Source: Lamprocystis purpurea DSM 4197
GTDB taxonomy: Bacteria > Pseudomonadota > Gammaproteobacteria > Chromatiales > Chromatiaceae
Reading direction: 5' to 3'
Length of the DNA: 51,425 nucleotides
NCBI RefSeq assembly: GCF_000379525.1
Contig: NZ_KB902518.1
Location: 807 to 52,231, forward strand
Under the pieces are notes generated by a model. That model was given only the letters and a program-made list of their open reading frames with translations, did no database searches and was not told where the DNA came from. Made by a program: the position numbers and the translations under genes. Shown here piece after piece: positions 28,475 through 36,399 of the stretch. The number at the start of each line of letters is the position of its first letter. Position 1 is the first letter of the stretch.

Positions 28475-31400
28475 GTGCATTTCACTCAAGAGATTATCGA
28501 GGGTCTGACCCAGGGCGTGGCGGTCTACCGGCCGACCCCGGATGGTCAGGACTTTCTGCTGACTTACCTCAATCCGGCGGCGGCCCGTCTGGTGCGCCGC
28601 GACCGTGCCGAACTGATCGGGCAGACGCTGCGCGAGGCCTTCCCCGGCGCGGCGGCCATGGGTTTGCTGGAGCTGTTGCGGCAGGTCCACGCCACCGGCG
28701 AGCCCGGGCTGATCGAGGCCAGCCGGTATCAGGACGACCACCTGGACATGTGGGCCGCCAACCGGGTGTTCCGCCTGGCCTCGGGCGAACTGGCGACGGT
28801 CTTCGAGGATCAGTCCTCACGGGTGGCCGCGGACCGCGCCCAGGTGTCCATTCGCAACCGCTACCGGTCGGTCTTCGAGAACAGCCTGATCGGCATCTTC
28901 ACGGTGAATCGCGAGCGGGTGATCGAGGAGATCAACCAGCGCGCCTGTGAGATTTTCGGTTTCACCGTCGAGGAGGCCGTCGGCAGTTCGGTCGCGCTGC
29001 TCCATTGCTCCCCCGAACACTACCGGCGCTTCGGTGTCCAGTTCTTCGCCCAGGTCGACGAAGGGGGCGTGTTCAATATCCGCTATCCCCTACGGCGCGC
29101 GAACGGCTCGGTTTTTCCGGCCGAGTTGTCGGGTAAGCCGCTGAACGGGCGCGATTTGACCGACGGGGTGGTCTGGGTGGTCGCCGACCTGTCCGAAGCG
29201 CAGGCGATCGAGGCGGCATTGCGTGAGAGCGAGTCGCGTTACGCCCTGGCCGTGGCCGGTGCGAATGACGGTCTGTGGGACTGGAAGGTCCCCGAGGATC
29301 AGGTGTACTACTCGCCGCGCTGGAAGGCGATGCTGGGCTATGACGACGCGGAGCTTCCCAGTCGCTTCGAGGAGTGGCGCACGCGGGTGCACCCCGACGA
29401 TCTGCCGGGTGCGCTGGCGGCCATCGATGCCCATCTGCAGGGCGCCGTCGATCACCTGGACATCGAGTTCCGGATGCGCCACAAGGACGGCACCTGGCGT
29501 TGGATTCTGGCGCGTGCCGCCTGCGTGCGCGATGCCGACGGCCGGCCCCTGCGGATGGCCGGGTCCCACACGGATATCACCGAACGCAAGCGCGTTGCCG
29601 ACCAACTTCAGGAGAATGAGCACCGCCTGCATGCGGTCTTCACCGCCGTGCAGACCGGGATCGCCATCATCGATCTGGAGGCGCACCGTGTCGTCGATGC
29701 CAACGAGAAGGCGTCTGAAATCCTGGGGATCGACCGTCAGGCGCTGGTGGGTGCGCGCTGCTACGCGCATTTTTGCGCCGACCCGCTCGCCTGTCCCTTC
29801 CTGTCCGACCTGCACCAGCGCAGTCATAACGAGATCAGCCTCAGTGGTCCTGATGGGCGCGCCATCACCGTGCTGAAGAGCGGGGTCGCTCTGGATCTGA
29901 GCGGGCGGCGCCTGCTGGTGGAGAGTTTCGTTGATATCACGGAGCGCAAGCTGGCCGAGCAGGACCTGCGGGCCGCCAAGGAGCAGGCCGAGCAGGCGGC
30001 CCTGGTCAAGAGCGAGTTCATGGCCAAGATGAGCCATGAGATCCGCACGCCGATGAACTCGATCATCGGCATGACCAAGCTCACCCTGGACAGCGACCTG
30101 GACGCGGAGCAGCGGGAAAATCTGGAGATCGTCGAAGCCTCGGCCGAGGCTTTGCTGTCGCTGATCGACGATGTGCTGGATTTTTCCAAGATCGAGGCCG
30201 GGCAGGTCGAGCTGGAGGCGGTGGACTTCGAACTGGCCGGGGTGGTCGAGGACGTGATGGACAGTTTCGGCTACCGTGCCGCTCAGAAGGGGATCGAACT
30301 GGTGCACCTGATCGAGCATACGGTGCCGGCCAGTCTGTGTGGGGATCCCAGCGGTCTGCGCCAGATTCTGGTCAATCTCATCGGCAACGCGCTGAAGTTC
30401 ACCGAGACCGGCGAGGTGCTGCTCGAAGTGGCCCCGGAGATCCAGGACGCGGGGGGCCTGATGCTGCGCTTCACGATCACCGACACCGGTATCGGTGTGC
30501 CGGTGGACAAGCGCGCGGCGATCTTCGAGGCGTTCATTCAAGCCGACAACGGTACACGTCGACGTTACGAAGGCACCGGGTTGGGGCTCACCATCAGCCG
30601 CCAACTGGCGCGCATGATGGGCGGGGAAATGGGTCTTGAGGGCCGTCCGGAGGGCGGCAGCCGATTCTGGTTCACGGCGCGCTTCGGATTGGCCGAGTCC
30701 CCGGCGCCGCCGGCGGATGGGGCGGCCGTGGTGCTGGCGGGGGCACACTGTCTGATTGTCGATGACAACCGCGCCAATCGGCTGGTGCTGGAGAAGACGC
30801 TGAGCGTCTGGTCCTGTCGGGTCGCCGCGGTGACCGGCGGGCGCGAGGCGCTGGTGGAACTGGCGCGGGCGGCCGCGGCCGGCACACCCTATGACCTGGT
30901 GCTGTTGGACATGATGATGCCGGATCTGGACGGCGAAGAGACCGCCAGACTGATCCAGGCCGACCCCGCCAGCGGCCGGCCGCGGGTCATCGTGTTGACC
31001 TCGGTCGGGCATCGCGGGGAGGCGCAGCGCCTGGCCGGTCAGGGTGTCGTGGGCTGTCTGCTCAAACCCATCCGCCGCGCCCAGCTCTTCGAAACGCTGA
31101 CCCAGGCCATGCAGCGGACGCCCGCGGTCGGCACGCGCGAGGGCCGGGAGCCGCCGCCCGCCGGGTCCGCGCGGCCCGCACGCGATACCAGTCTCGCCGG
31201 ATTGCGCGTCCTGCTGGCCGAGGACAAACCCTTCAACCAGCGCTTGGCGGTCCAGTTGCTGGCCCGGCGCGGGGTGCTGGTCACCACGGCGGACGACGGT
31301 CGACAGGCGTTGGAGATTCACGCGTCCGTGCCTTTCGATCTGATTTTGATGGATGTGCAGATGCCGGTGATGGACGGCTTTGATACCACCCGCGCGATCC

Positions 31401-32014
31401 GGGAGCGGGAGTCCGCGGCCGTCGCGCCGCCGGGCCGGCCCCAGCGGCGCACCCCGATCATCGCGATGACCGCCCATGCGCTGAAGGGCGATCGGGAGCG
31501 CTGCCTGGCCGCCGGCATGGACGACTATCTGACCAAGCCCATCGATGCCGAACGGCTCTGCGAGAAAGTCCGGCTATGGTCGGGACGCGCGGACGGGGCG
31601 CCGTCGCCGGTGTCCGCGGGGATCGAGCCGCGCCCCGCGGGGAGGGTGGGTGCGCCGATCCATCCCGACAGCGCGGTGGCGCTCGCGCGGATCGCGGCTG
31701 CCTTCGGTGACGACCCGTCGGGACTCGCGGGACTGGTCGCGCTGTTCATCGAAGATGCCGAGCGGGATCTGGCCGCTCTGCAGGCGGCCGCCATGGCCGG
31801 CGACGCGACCGCGATCGTGCGGCTCGCACATTCGCTCAAGGGCATGATTCGCAACGTCGGATTGAGTGAGTTGGGTGAACTGTTCAGCCGCATCGAGGGG
31901 CTGGGAGGCGAGGGGGCCGACGGGGCGGTCGCGGCCCCGGTGGCACTGGCCGCCCGGCGCATCCACGACCTGCTTGCCGGGCTGCGTGCTTATTTGGACG
32001 GAGCGGCACCATGA
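28475..32014 (+). CDS. Multi-PAS hybrid histidine kinase (4xPAS-HisKA-HATPase-REC-REC-Hpt)
   Basis: This 1179-residue cytoplasmic sensor (GTG start; no membrane segment) has four PAS modules: about 5-115, 125-240, 250-380 (DGLWDWKVPEDQVYYSPRWK, the PAS_3 type) and 385-500. HisKA follows with about H521 in [18 protein letters not shown], then HATPase (NLIGNALKFTETGE, GTGLGLTISRQLARMMGG). Two receivers (LLDMMMPDLDGEE; LMDVQMPVMDGFD) and a terminal Hpt (LAHSLKGMIRNVG) complete the relay. The fourth PAS has a cysteine cluster RCYAHFCADPLACPF (C429, C434, C440), suggesting a metal or redox function. The stop overlaps the start of the next gene (ATGA), so the kinase is coupled to a REC-GGDEF protein, its likely phosphotransfer target. 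Confidence 0.94.
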   Translation: MHFTQEIIEGLTQGVAVYRPTPDGQDFLLTYLNPAAARLVRRDRAELIGQTLREAFPGAAAMGLLELLRQVHATGEPGLIEASRYQDDHLDMWAANRVFRLASGELATVFEDQSSRVAADRAQVSIRNRYRSVFENSLIGIFTVNRERVIEEINQRACEIFGFTVEEAVGSSVALLHCSPEHYRRFGVQFFAQVDEGGVFNIRYPLRRANGSVFPAELSGKPLNGRDLTDGVVWVVADLSEAQAIEAALRESESRYALAVAGANDGLWDWKVPEDQVYYSPRWKAMLGYDDAELPSRFEEWRTRVHPDDLPGALAAIDAHLQGAVDHLDIEFRMRHKDGTWRWILARAACVRDADGRPLRMAGSHTDITERKRVADQLQENEHRLHAVFTAVQTGIAIIDLEAHRVVDANEKASEILGIDRQALVGARCYAHFCADPLACPFLSDLHQRSHNEISLSGPDGRAITVLKSGVALDLSGRRLLVESFVDITERKLAEQDLRAAKEQAEQAALVKSEFMAKMSHEIRTPMNSIIGMTKLTLDSDLDAEQRENLEIVEASAEALLSLIDDVLDFSKIEAGQVELEAVDFELAGVVEDVMDSFGYRAAQKGIELVHLIEHTVPASLCGDPSGLRQILVNLIGNALKFTETGEVLLEVAPEIQDAGGLMLRFTITDTGIGVPVDKRAAIFEAFIQADNGTRRRYEGTGLGLTISRQLARMMGGEMGLEGRPEGGSRFWFTARFGLAESPAPPADGAAVVLAGAHCLIVDDNRANRLVLEKTLSVWSCRVAAVTGGREALVELARAAAAGTPYDLVLLDMMMPDLDGEETARLIQADPASGRPRVIVLTSVGHRGEAQRLAGQGVVGCLLKPIRRAQLFETLTQAMQRTPAVGTREGREPPPAGSARPARDTSLAGLRVLLAEDKPFNQRLAVQLLARRGVLVTTADDGRQALEIHASVPFDLILMDVQMPVMDGFDTTRAIRERESAAVAPPGRPQRRTPIIAMTAHALKGDRERCLAAGMDDYLTKPIDAERLCEKVRLWSGRADGAPSPVSAGIEPRPAGRVGAPIHPDSAVALARIAAAFGDDPSGLAGLVALFIEDAERDLAALQAAAMAGDATAIVRLAHSLKGMIRNVGLSELGELFSRIEGLGGEGADGAVAAPVALAARRIHDLLAGLRAYLDGAAP

Positions 32015-32901
32015 AGATTCTGGTGGTTGAGGATCAGCGCTTCACCCGGCGGATGCTGGCCAGCTTTCTGACCAGCGCGGGCTATGCGGTGGCGGAAGCG
32101 CAAGATGGCTGCGAGGCCATGGAGGTGCTGGCCCGCGAACCGATCCGGTTCGTCATCACCGACTGGATGATGCCCTGTATGAGCGGTCTGGATCTGATCC
32201 GCGCCATCCGCGGGCGCAGCCTCGACCGCTGGGTCTATGTGATTCTGCTGACCGCCCGCGACGAGAAGTCGGGCATTGTGGAAGCCCTGGACGCGGGGGC
32301 GGACGACTTCATTCACAAACCGTTCGACAACGACGAACTGGCGGTGCGCATCCGCGCCGGACAGCGCATCATCGAACTCACCGAGCGGCTGGAGCGGCTG
32401 GCGATGACCGACCCCCTCACCGGGCTGCTGAATCGGCGCGGGCTGCAAGAGACGCTGGCGCACAGCTGTCCGGCGGACGCCCCGCTCGGATTCGCGGTGG
32501 CGGACATCGACCACTTCAAACGGGTCAACGATGCCCACGGGCACGATCGCGGCGATCTGGTGCTCAAGCAGATCGCCGGCCTGCTGCGCGGATTGTTCGA
32601 GCCTGACGGGATCGTCGCCCGGGTGGGCGGCGAAGAATTCTGGCTGGTGCTGCGCAACGGCGATCCGGCAGCGTTGTGCGGGCTGGTCGAGCGGGCGCGC
32701 GCGCGCGTTGCCGCGACCGCCCTGACCGATGAGGGGCATGACACCTTGAGCCTGACCTTGAGCTTCGGTCTCACCATGGTCCCCGCCCTGCAGGGACGTG
32801 ATATCACGACGCTGTTCAAAATCGCGGATGGTGCCCTGTACCGGTCCAAGCAGGACGGGCGCAATCGTGTGACCTATGTCGCGCCTGATGCGTGTCCCTG
32901 A
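32011..32901 (+). CDS. REC-GGDEF response regulator, diguanylate cyclase
   Basis: In this 296-residue protein, residues 1-120 form a receiver (ILVVEDQRFTRRMLASFL, FVITDWMMPCMSGLD, LLTARDEKSG, HKPFDN). A short coiled linker (LTERLERLAMTDPLTGLLNR) leads to a GGDEF domain with the active-site form VGGEEFWLV and the metal/GTP-binding motif VADIDHFKRVNDAHGHDRGD. GGEEF is catalytically competent in the family, so c-di-GMP synthesis is expected. The product-inhibition I-site (RxxD just before the signature) is not conserved here: the segment is LFEPDGIVARVGGEEF. The 4-nt overlap with the hybrid kinase indicates a dedicated kinase-cyclase pair. Confidence 0.93.
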   Translation: MKILVVEDQRFTRRMLASFLTSAGYAVAEAQDGCEAMEVLAREPIRFVITDWMMPCMSGLDLIRAIRGRSLDRWVYVILLTARDEKSGIVEALDAGADDFIHKPFDNDELAVRIRAGQRIIELTERLERLAMTDPLTGLLNRRGLQETLAHSCPADAPLGFAVADIDHFKRVNDAHGHDRGDLVLKQIAGLLRGLFEPDGIVARVGGEEFWLVLRNGDPAALCGLVERARARVAATALTDEGHDTLSLTLSFGLTMVPALQGRDITTLFKIADGALYRSKQDGRNRVTYVAPDACP

Positions 32902-33259
32902 GGGTGCTTCGCTGTTGTCGCCTTTGCACCTGATATAGCCTTCGTACCTGATATCCAGGCAGACCCTTGGTGTAGGGGCGGGTTTGAAACCCGCCCCTAC
33001 GTCCGGTTATCACGTCCGAATGCTATGTCCGAACATGGCCTTGGCGTAGGGGCGGGTTTGAAACCCGCCCCTACATTCGGTAATTGCATTGGACGCTGAT
33101 CAGCACCGGAAATACTGCTATGCTGATTCACACAGTCGGGGCAACGAATTTCGAGCCGGCGCGGACCCGTCGTGCCGGCCGATTCGAGGCCGGCCTGACT
33201 GCAACCGCTTCCCAGGGTTTCCGGCAACGGCCGGTCCCGGTCGACCATAGGTGCAAGAT
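32902..33259. repeat. Intergenic region with double GGGGCGGGTTTGAAACCCGCCCC repeat (copy B)
   Basis: About 32931-33092 is a fuller copy of the repeat seen at 14.95 kb. It has a TATAGCC...GATATCCAGGCAGACCC left part and two perfect palindromic cores, GGCGGGTTTGAAACCCGCC, centred near 32986 and 33060, each flanked by GTAGG/CCTAC. CCGGTTATCACGTCCGAA lies between them. The remaining ~160 bp upstream of the SnoaL-like gene shows no other gene. Confidence 0.85.
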
Positions 33260-33724
33260 ATGACTTCCAGACCTCTATTGCTCGCGGCCGTCCTTTCGGC
33301 GTGCTGGGTTCCGGCCAGCGCCGCGGACGCACCGGTACCCGGCTTGCGCGAGGTGTTCGAGGCCCACGAAAAGGCACTCGACGCCCACGACCTGGCCGGT
33401 GTGATGAAGCTGTATGCCCCAGGTGAGACGACCGTGGTCATGGGTACCATCCCCGCCGAGCGCTGGGTCGGCAGTGCGCAGATCGAGGAGGCGTATCGGA
33501 ACTTCTTCGCGGACTTCGACGCCGGCTCAGTGAAGCGCAGTTGCCCGTGGGTGATCAGCGACAGCAGCGGCGATGTCGGCTGGCTCACGGCCACCTGCGA
33601 TTACCAGGATGCGCGCAAGGGTGCCCCCCGCACCTTTACACTGAATGTCTCGGTGGTCCTCCAGAAACTGGACGGGGCCTGGAAGCTGCGCACCATGCAC
33701 TACTCCAATCCGACGCCGCCTTAG
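33260..33724 (+). CDS. Secreted NTF2/SnoaL-like protein
   Basis: Starting at ATG 33260 (better than the GTG nine bases upstream) gives a 154-residue protein. Its signal peptide, TSRPLLLAAVLSACWVPASA, is cleaved near ASA-ADA. The mature part has the SnoaL-like/NTF2 cone-fold pattern: a first helix VFEAHEKALDAHDLAGVMKL, then YAPGETTVVMGTIPAERWVG, the mid-helix EEAYRNFFADFD, and closing strands VSVVLQKLDGAWKLRTMHYS. Family members can be enzymes or binding proteins; no catalytic set is evident. Two cysteines (SCPW, TCDY) could form a disulphide. It ends 57 nt before the RiPP precursor on the same strand, so it may share that transcript. Confidence 0.75.
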   Translation: MTSRPLLLAAVLSACWVPASAADAPVPGLREVFEAHEKALDAHDLAGVMKLYAPGETTVVMGTIPAERWVGSAQIEEAYRNFFADFDAGSVKRSCPWVISDSSGDVGWLTATCDYQDARKGAPRTFTLNVSVVLQKLDGAWKLRTMHYSNPTPP

Positions 33725-33781
33725 TGAACGGTCCTTTTAGAGTGCAATCGTGAGGCCAACAGTGTCCGCTGCGGAGAATCC

Positions 33782-34054
33782 ATGATGAGCGATAAGCCTG
33801 TAACCGTGCCCGATCCCGACCTGGACCACCTCGACGAACCAGGTCGTCGGGACTTCCTGATCGGCCTGGGTCGCTGGTCGAAGATCGCGATCGGTGTCGC
33901 GGTCTTTGGCGGCCTGGCCGGGGGCGGGACGAACGCCGAGGCCGGCTGGATCAACCGCCGCGGCGGCGGGGGCGGCTGGATCAATGGCGGGGGTGGCGGT
34001 TGGATCAACCGCCGGGGTGGTGTTGGCGGCGGCAGTTGGATCAACCGGCGCTGA
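33782..34054 (+). CDS. Putative radical-SAM-modified RiPP precursor with four WIN core motifs
   Basis: This is a 90-residue peptide. The acidic N-terminus is followed by a twin-arginine-like motif GRRDFLIGLGRW (R22, R23) and a hydrophobic stretch KIAIGVAVFGGLAGGG ending NAEA. The tail from G55 is made only of Gly, Arg, Val/Ser and four Trp-Ile-Asn triplets (W56, W66, W74, W86): GWINRRGGGGG, WINGGGGG, WINRRGGVGGG, SWINRR. Aromatic-X-Asn triplets in Gly-rich tails next to a radical SAM/SPASM enzyme are the hallmark of cyclophane (triceptide) precursors such as the GrrA group, where the enzyme joins the aromatic ring to the Asn side chain. The precursor role is inferred from composition and from the partner and maturase genes downstream. 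A GGAGA ribosome-binding site precedes ATG 33782. Confidence 0.82.
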   Translation: MMSDKPVTVPDPDLDHLDEPGRRDFLIGLGRWSKIAIGVAVFGGLAGGGTNAEAGWINRRGGGGGWINGGGGGWINRRGGVGGGSWINRR

Positions 34055-34159
34055 TCGACACGGTTTGGACTCACCTGGGCTTGGTTCTGGTCGCCGACTC
34101 GATGGTGCCGCCATGGCCATGAGCGCCGTTGCGGCCACCGCGACCACTCGGATTTATCC

Positions 34160-34957
34160 ATGATGGTCTACAACATCCCGGCGGCCCTGTTTCGGACCTT
34201 CCCGGATCGCCCGCTGATCGTGCGGGCCGCTGCCGCCGCCGAGTTGCGGGGGGCATTGGGGGATGCGGTCCCCGACGGGGTGGCGTTCGTGCAGCTCACC
34301 GCCCTCACCGGCGACATGGCACCGCTCGCGGACTGGGGCGACGGGCTGGCGGTCGATCTGGTCATGGCGGATCCCGCGACTGAGCTGCCTTTACTCTACG
34401 GCTGCACGCCATTGTTGGCCCGGCATCCGGTGCGGGTGACCATCCCCTGGTTGCCGGGTTTGGCCCGGGCCGTCAAGCTGGCTGTTTCGCTTGGCTTTCC
34501 GGTCCGTCTGGCCGGCGCTCAGCCGGCCGCGGAAGCTGCCGCCGAGGCGCGCCGGGCGCTCGATTTGTTCCTGCACAACCCCACCGTGGCCCAGCCCGTG
34601 GAGCCCTTTCACGGGTTGCTCAGCGGGTTCCTCCACGACACGCCGGTCGATCTCTGGGACCTGCTGGAGCGCGATCCGGAGCAGACCTGTGTTCTGGACG
34701 CGCGCGGCGAGGTTCTGCCGGACCAGGGGCCGGCGTCCGTCACCGCGTTTCGCGAGACCCTGCTGGCCGCCGGGGCCGAGTGTTGCGGGTGTCCCTGGTT
34801 CGCCTCCTGCGGCGGGTACTTCAAGTGGCCCCGGACCGATGTTGCCTGCGACGGGGTCAAGCCGTTGTTCGCGGATCTGGCGTCCGCCGCCGCCGAACTG
34901 CGCCAGGGTCTGGCGGCCTATGCCGCGCAGCGGGACGGACCCGGCGATGGGGCCTAG
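34160..34957 (+). CDS. RiPP maturase partner with SPASM-like cysteine motif
   Basis: This 265-residue cytoplasmic protein lacks the CX3CX2C radical SAM motif. Its middle (VRVTIPWLPGLARAVKLAVS LGFPVRL) looks like alternating strands and helices of a barrel half. The C-terminus carries CCGCPWFASCGGYF, where C208, C211 and C217 make CX2CX5C, the spacing of the SPASM CX2CX5CX3C set. C230 may be a fourth ligand (VACDG). The gene overlaps the radical SAM gene by 11 nt and follows the precursor by about 105 nt. I infer an accessory, cluster-binding subunit that recognises the precursor or holds an auxiliary Fe-S cluster for the maturase. I cannot name the family. Confidence 0.65.
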   Translation: MMVYNIPAALFRTFPDRPLIVRAAAAAELRGALGDAVPDGVAFVQLTALTGDMAPLADWGDGLAVDLVMADPATELPLLYGCTPLLARHPVRVTIPWLPGLARAVKLAVSLGFPVRLAGAQPAAEAAAEARRALDLFLHNPTVAQPVEPFHGLLSGFLHDTPVDLWDLLERDPEQTCVLDARGEVLPDQGPASVTAFRETLLAAGAECCGCPWFASCGGYFKWPRTDVACDGVKPLFADLASAAAELRQGLAAYAAQRDGPGDGA

Positions 34958-36098
34958 GGTCTTCTCGCTGATCCTGCTGCCGACGCTGCGGTGCAATGCC
35001 GATTGCGACTATTGCTTCGAGGACAAGGACGGGACCTGGCTGACGTTGGACCGCCTGCCGGTGCTGATCGGCAAAGTCCTGGATCATCTCGTGGCCAAGG
35101 ACATCGCCGAACTCCAGATTCACTGGCAGGGCGGCGAAGTCATGACGCTGCCGCCGTCCTGGTTCTCCCAGGCGCAGGGTCTGATCGACGCCGCCGCCGC
35201 CGCGCGCGGACGGACCGTGACCCATGCGCTGCAGACCAACATGATCGGCTACAGCCCGGCCTGGGACGGCGTGATCCGCGCGATGTTCGGTAACAGCCTC
35301 AGCACCTCGCTGGACTATCCCAATCACTACCGCCATCGGCGGGGACGGGAGCCGGCCGAGTATGACCGCATCTGGCAGCGTCACGTCCGCCTGGCCCGTT
35401 CAGTCGGGATCGAGGTGCAGGTCATCGCGGTGGCGAACCCGGCCACCCTGGATCTCGGCGCCGAGCGGTTCTACCGCTATTTCGTCGATGAACTCGGGGT
35501 CGACAGCTTTCAGGTCAACACACCTTTTCCGGGCGGGCAAGCCAATCCGGTCAAGCGTCTGTTACCCCTGGAGACCGAGGCATTGGTGCGTTTTTTCATC
35601 GCGTTGGCCGACCTCTGGCTGGAGCGCGGCGCTGCCGCGGGGGTGCGGATCGGACCCTTCGATGAATTGTTGCGCTATTTCAGCGGCGCTCACGCGGTGC
35701 TGCCCTGCATCTGGACCGACGATTGCACCAACCATCTGCTCGCCATTGATCCGCACGGCCATGTGGCGCAATGCGACTGCTGGGTCACGAGCTACCCCGA
35801 GTACCGGTTCGGTAACCTGTTCGCCGACGCGGACTTGGGAACGCTGCTGGCCGTCAGCTCCGCCAGGGAGGATTTCCGTCGACGCCCCGCCGCCTTGATG
35901 CAGGGCGACTGCATCGCCTGCGACTACCTGGCGCTCTGCCACGGCGGTTGCCCGGTGCGGGCCTTCACCGTCCATGGCACCCTGTTCGAGAAAGACCCTT
36001 ACTGCGCCCTCTATCGGGCGCTGTTCGCGCACATGAACGCCGCCGCGGTCCGCCGCGCCCGGCGGCGGCCGGAATATCCAAAAGCGCAGATCGGGTGA
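34947..36098 (+). CDS. Radical SAM/SPASM peptide maturase (cyclophane type)
   Basis: ATG 34947 gives a 383-residue enzyme; an upstream extension of the same frame only shadows the partner gene. The radical SAM motif is LRCNADCDYCFED (C16, C20, C23, CX3CX2C), followed by IHWQGGEVMTLP as the GGE-type SAM-binding strand and HALQTNMIGYSP. The C-terminal SPASM domain has AQCDCWVTSYPEYRFGNLF, then CIACDYLALCHGGCP, an exact CX2CX5CX3C, and a final DPYC. This is the architecture of GrrM-like maturases that form C-C crosslinks in aromatic-X-Asn motifs, so the WIN repeats of the precursor at 33782 are the expected substrate. Translation is coupled to the partner by the 11-nt overlap. Substrate and product are inferred. 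Confidence 0.9.
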   Translation: MGPRVFSLILLPTLRCNADCDYCFEDKDGTWLTLDRLPVLIGKVLDHLVAKDIAELQIHWQGGEVMTLPPSWFSQAQGLIDAAAAARGRTVTHALQTNMIGYSPAWDGVIRAMFGNSLSTSLDYPNHYRHRRGREPAEYDRIWQRHVRLARSVGIEVQVIAVANPATLDLGAERFYRYFVDELGVDSFQVNTPFPGGQANPVKRLLPLETEALVRFFIALADLWLERGAAAGVRIGPFDELLRYFSGAHAVLPCIWTDDCTNHLLAIDPHGHVAQCDCWVTSYPEYRFGNLFADADLGTLLAVSSAREDFRRRPAALMQGDCIACDYLALCHGGCPVRAFTVHGTLFEKDPYCALYRALFAHMNAAAVRRARRRPEYPKAQIG

Positions 36099-36399
36099 AC
36101 GGCGATCGTCAAGATCGCGCTTGGCCCCATCGCGGCCGGAGGCCGCTCCCACGGGAGATTATGACCTTCAGGGGCAGGTCGCGCAGCGACCCTGTGGGAG
36201 CGGCCTCCGGCCGCGATGCGATGTCGCGGTGAACGGCGATGGTCATGATCACGCGAGGGCCTATCGCGGCCGGAGGCCGCTCCCACGGGAGACTGTCAGT
36301 GCCATGCACACGGGGTTTGGAATCCCGATCAATTTGGTTACCATGGGGAACCTGGGTCGCCCGGACCCGACCGCCACTTCAAGAGACCGGAGGACTGCT
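36099..36399. repeat. REP cluster (three GCGGCCGGAGGCCGC palindromes)
   Basis: Three copies of TCGCGGCCGGAGGCCGCTCCCAC lie at about 36129-36156, inverted at 36191-36217, and at 36262-36290, a direct-inverted-direct arrangement like a bacterial interspersed mosaic element. A related copy is at 2543-2564. The cluster separates the RiPP genes from the thioredoxin gene, so they are probably separate transcripts. No ORF in it looks real. Confidence 0.85.

Noticed and set aside
29090-31477. Long minus-strand frame opposite the multi-PAS kinase
   Set aside because: It is an antisense shadow of a gene with clear PAS, kinase and receiver motifs.
34491-34946. Longer N-terminus for the radical SAM maturase
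   Set aside because: The extension is an out-of-frame reading of the partner gene. The radical SAM core begins 15 residues after ATG 34947, as expected for the family.
36129-36290. Spaced palindromes at 36.1-36.3 kb as a possible CRISPR array
   Set aside because: Only three units, alternating in orientation and with unequal spacing; these are REP elements. No cas genes are present.
36121-36399. Longer N-terminus for the thioredoxin-family protein
   Set aside because: The extension runs through REP palindromes. A good ribosome-binding site and family N-terminus occur at 36400.
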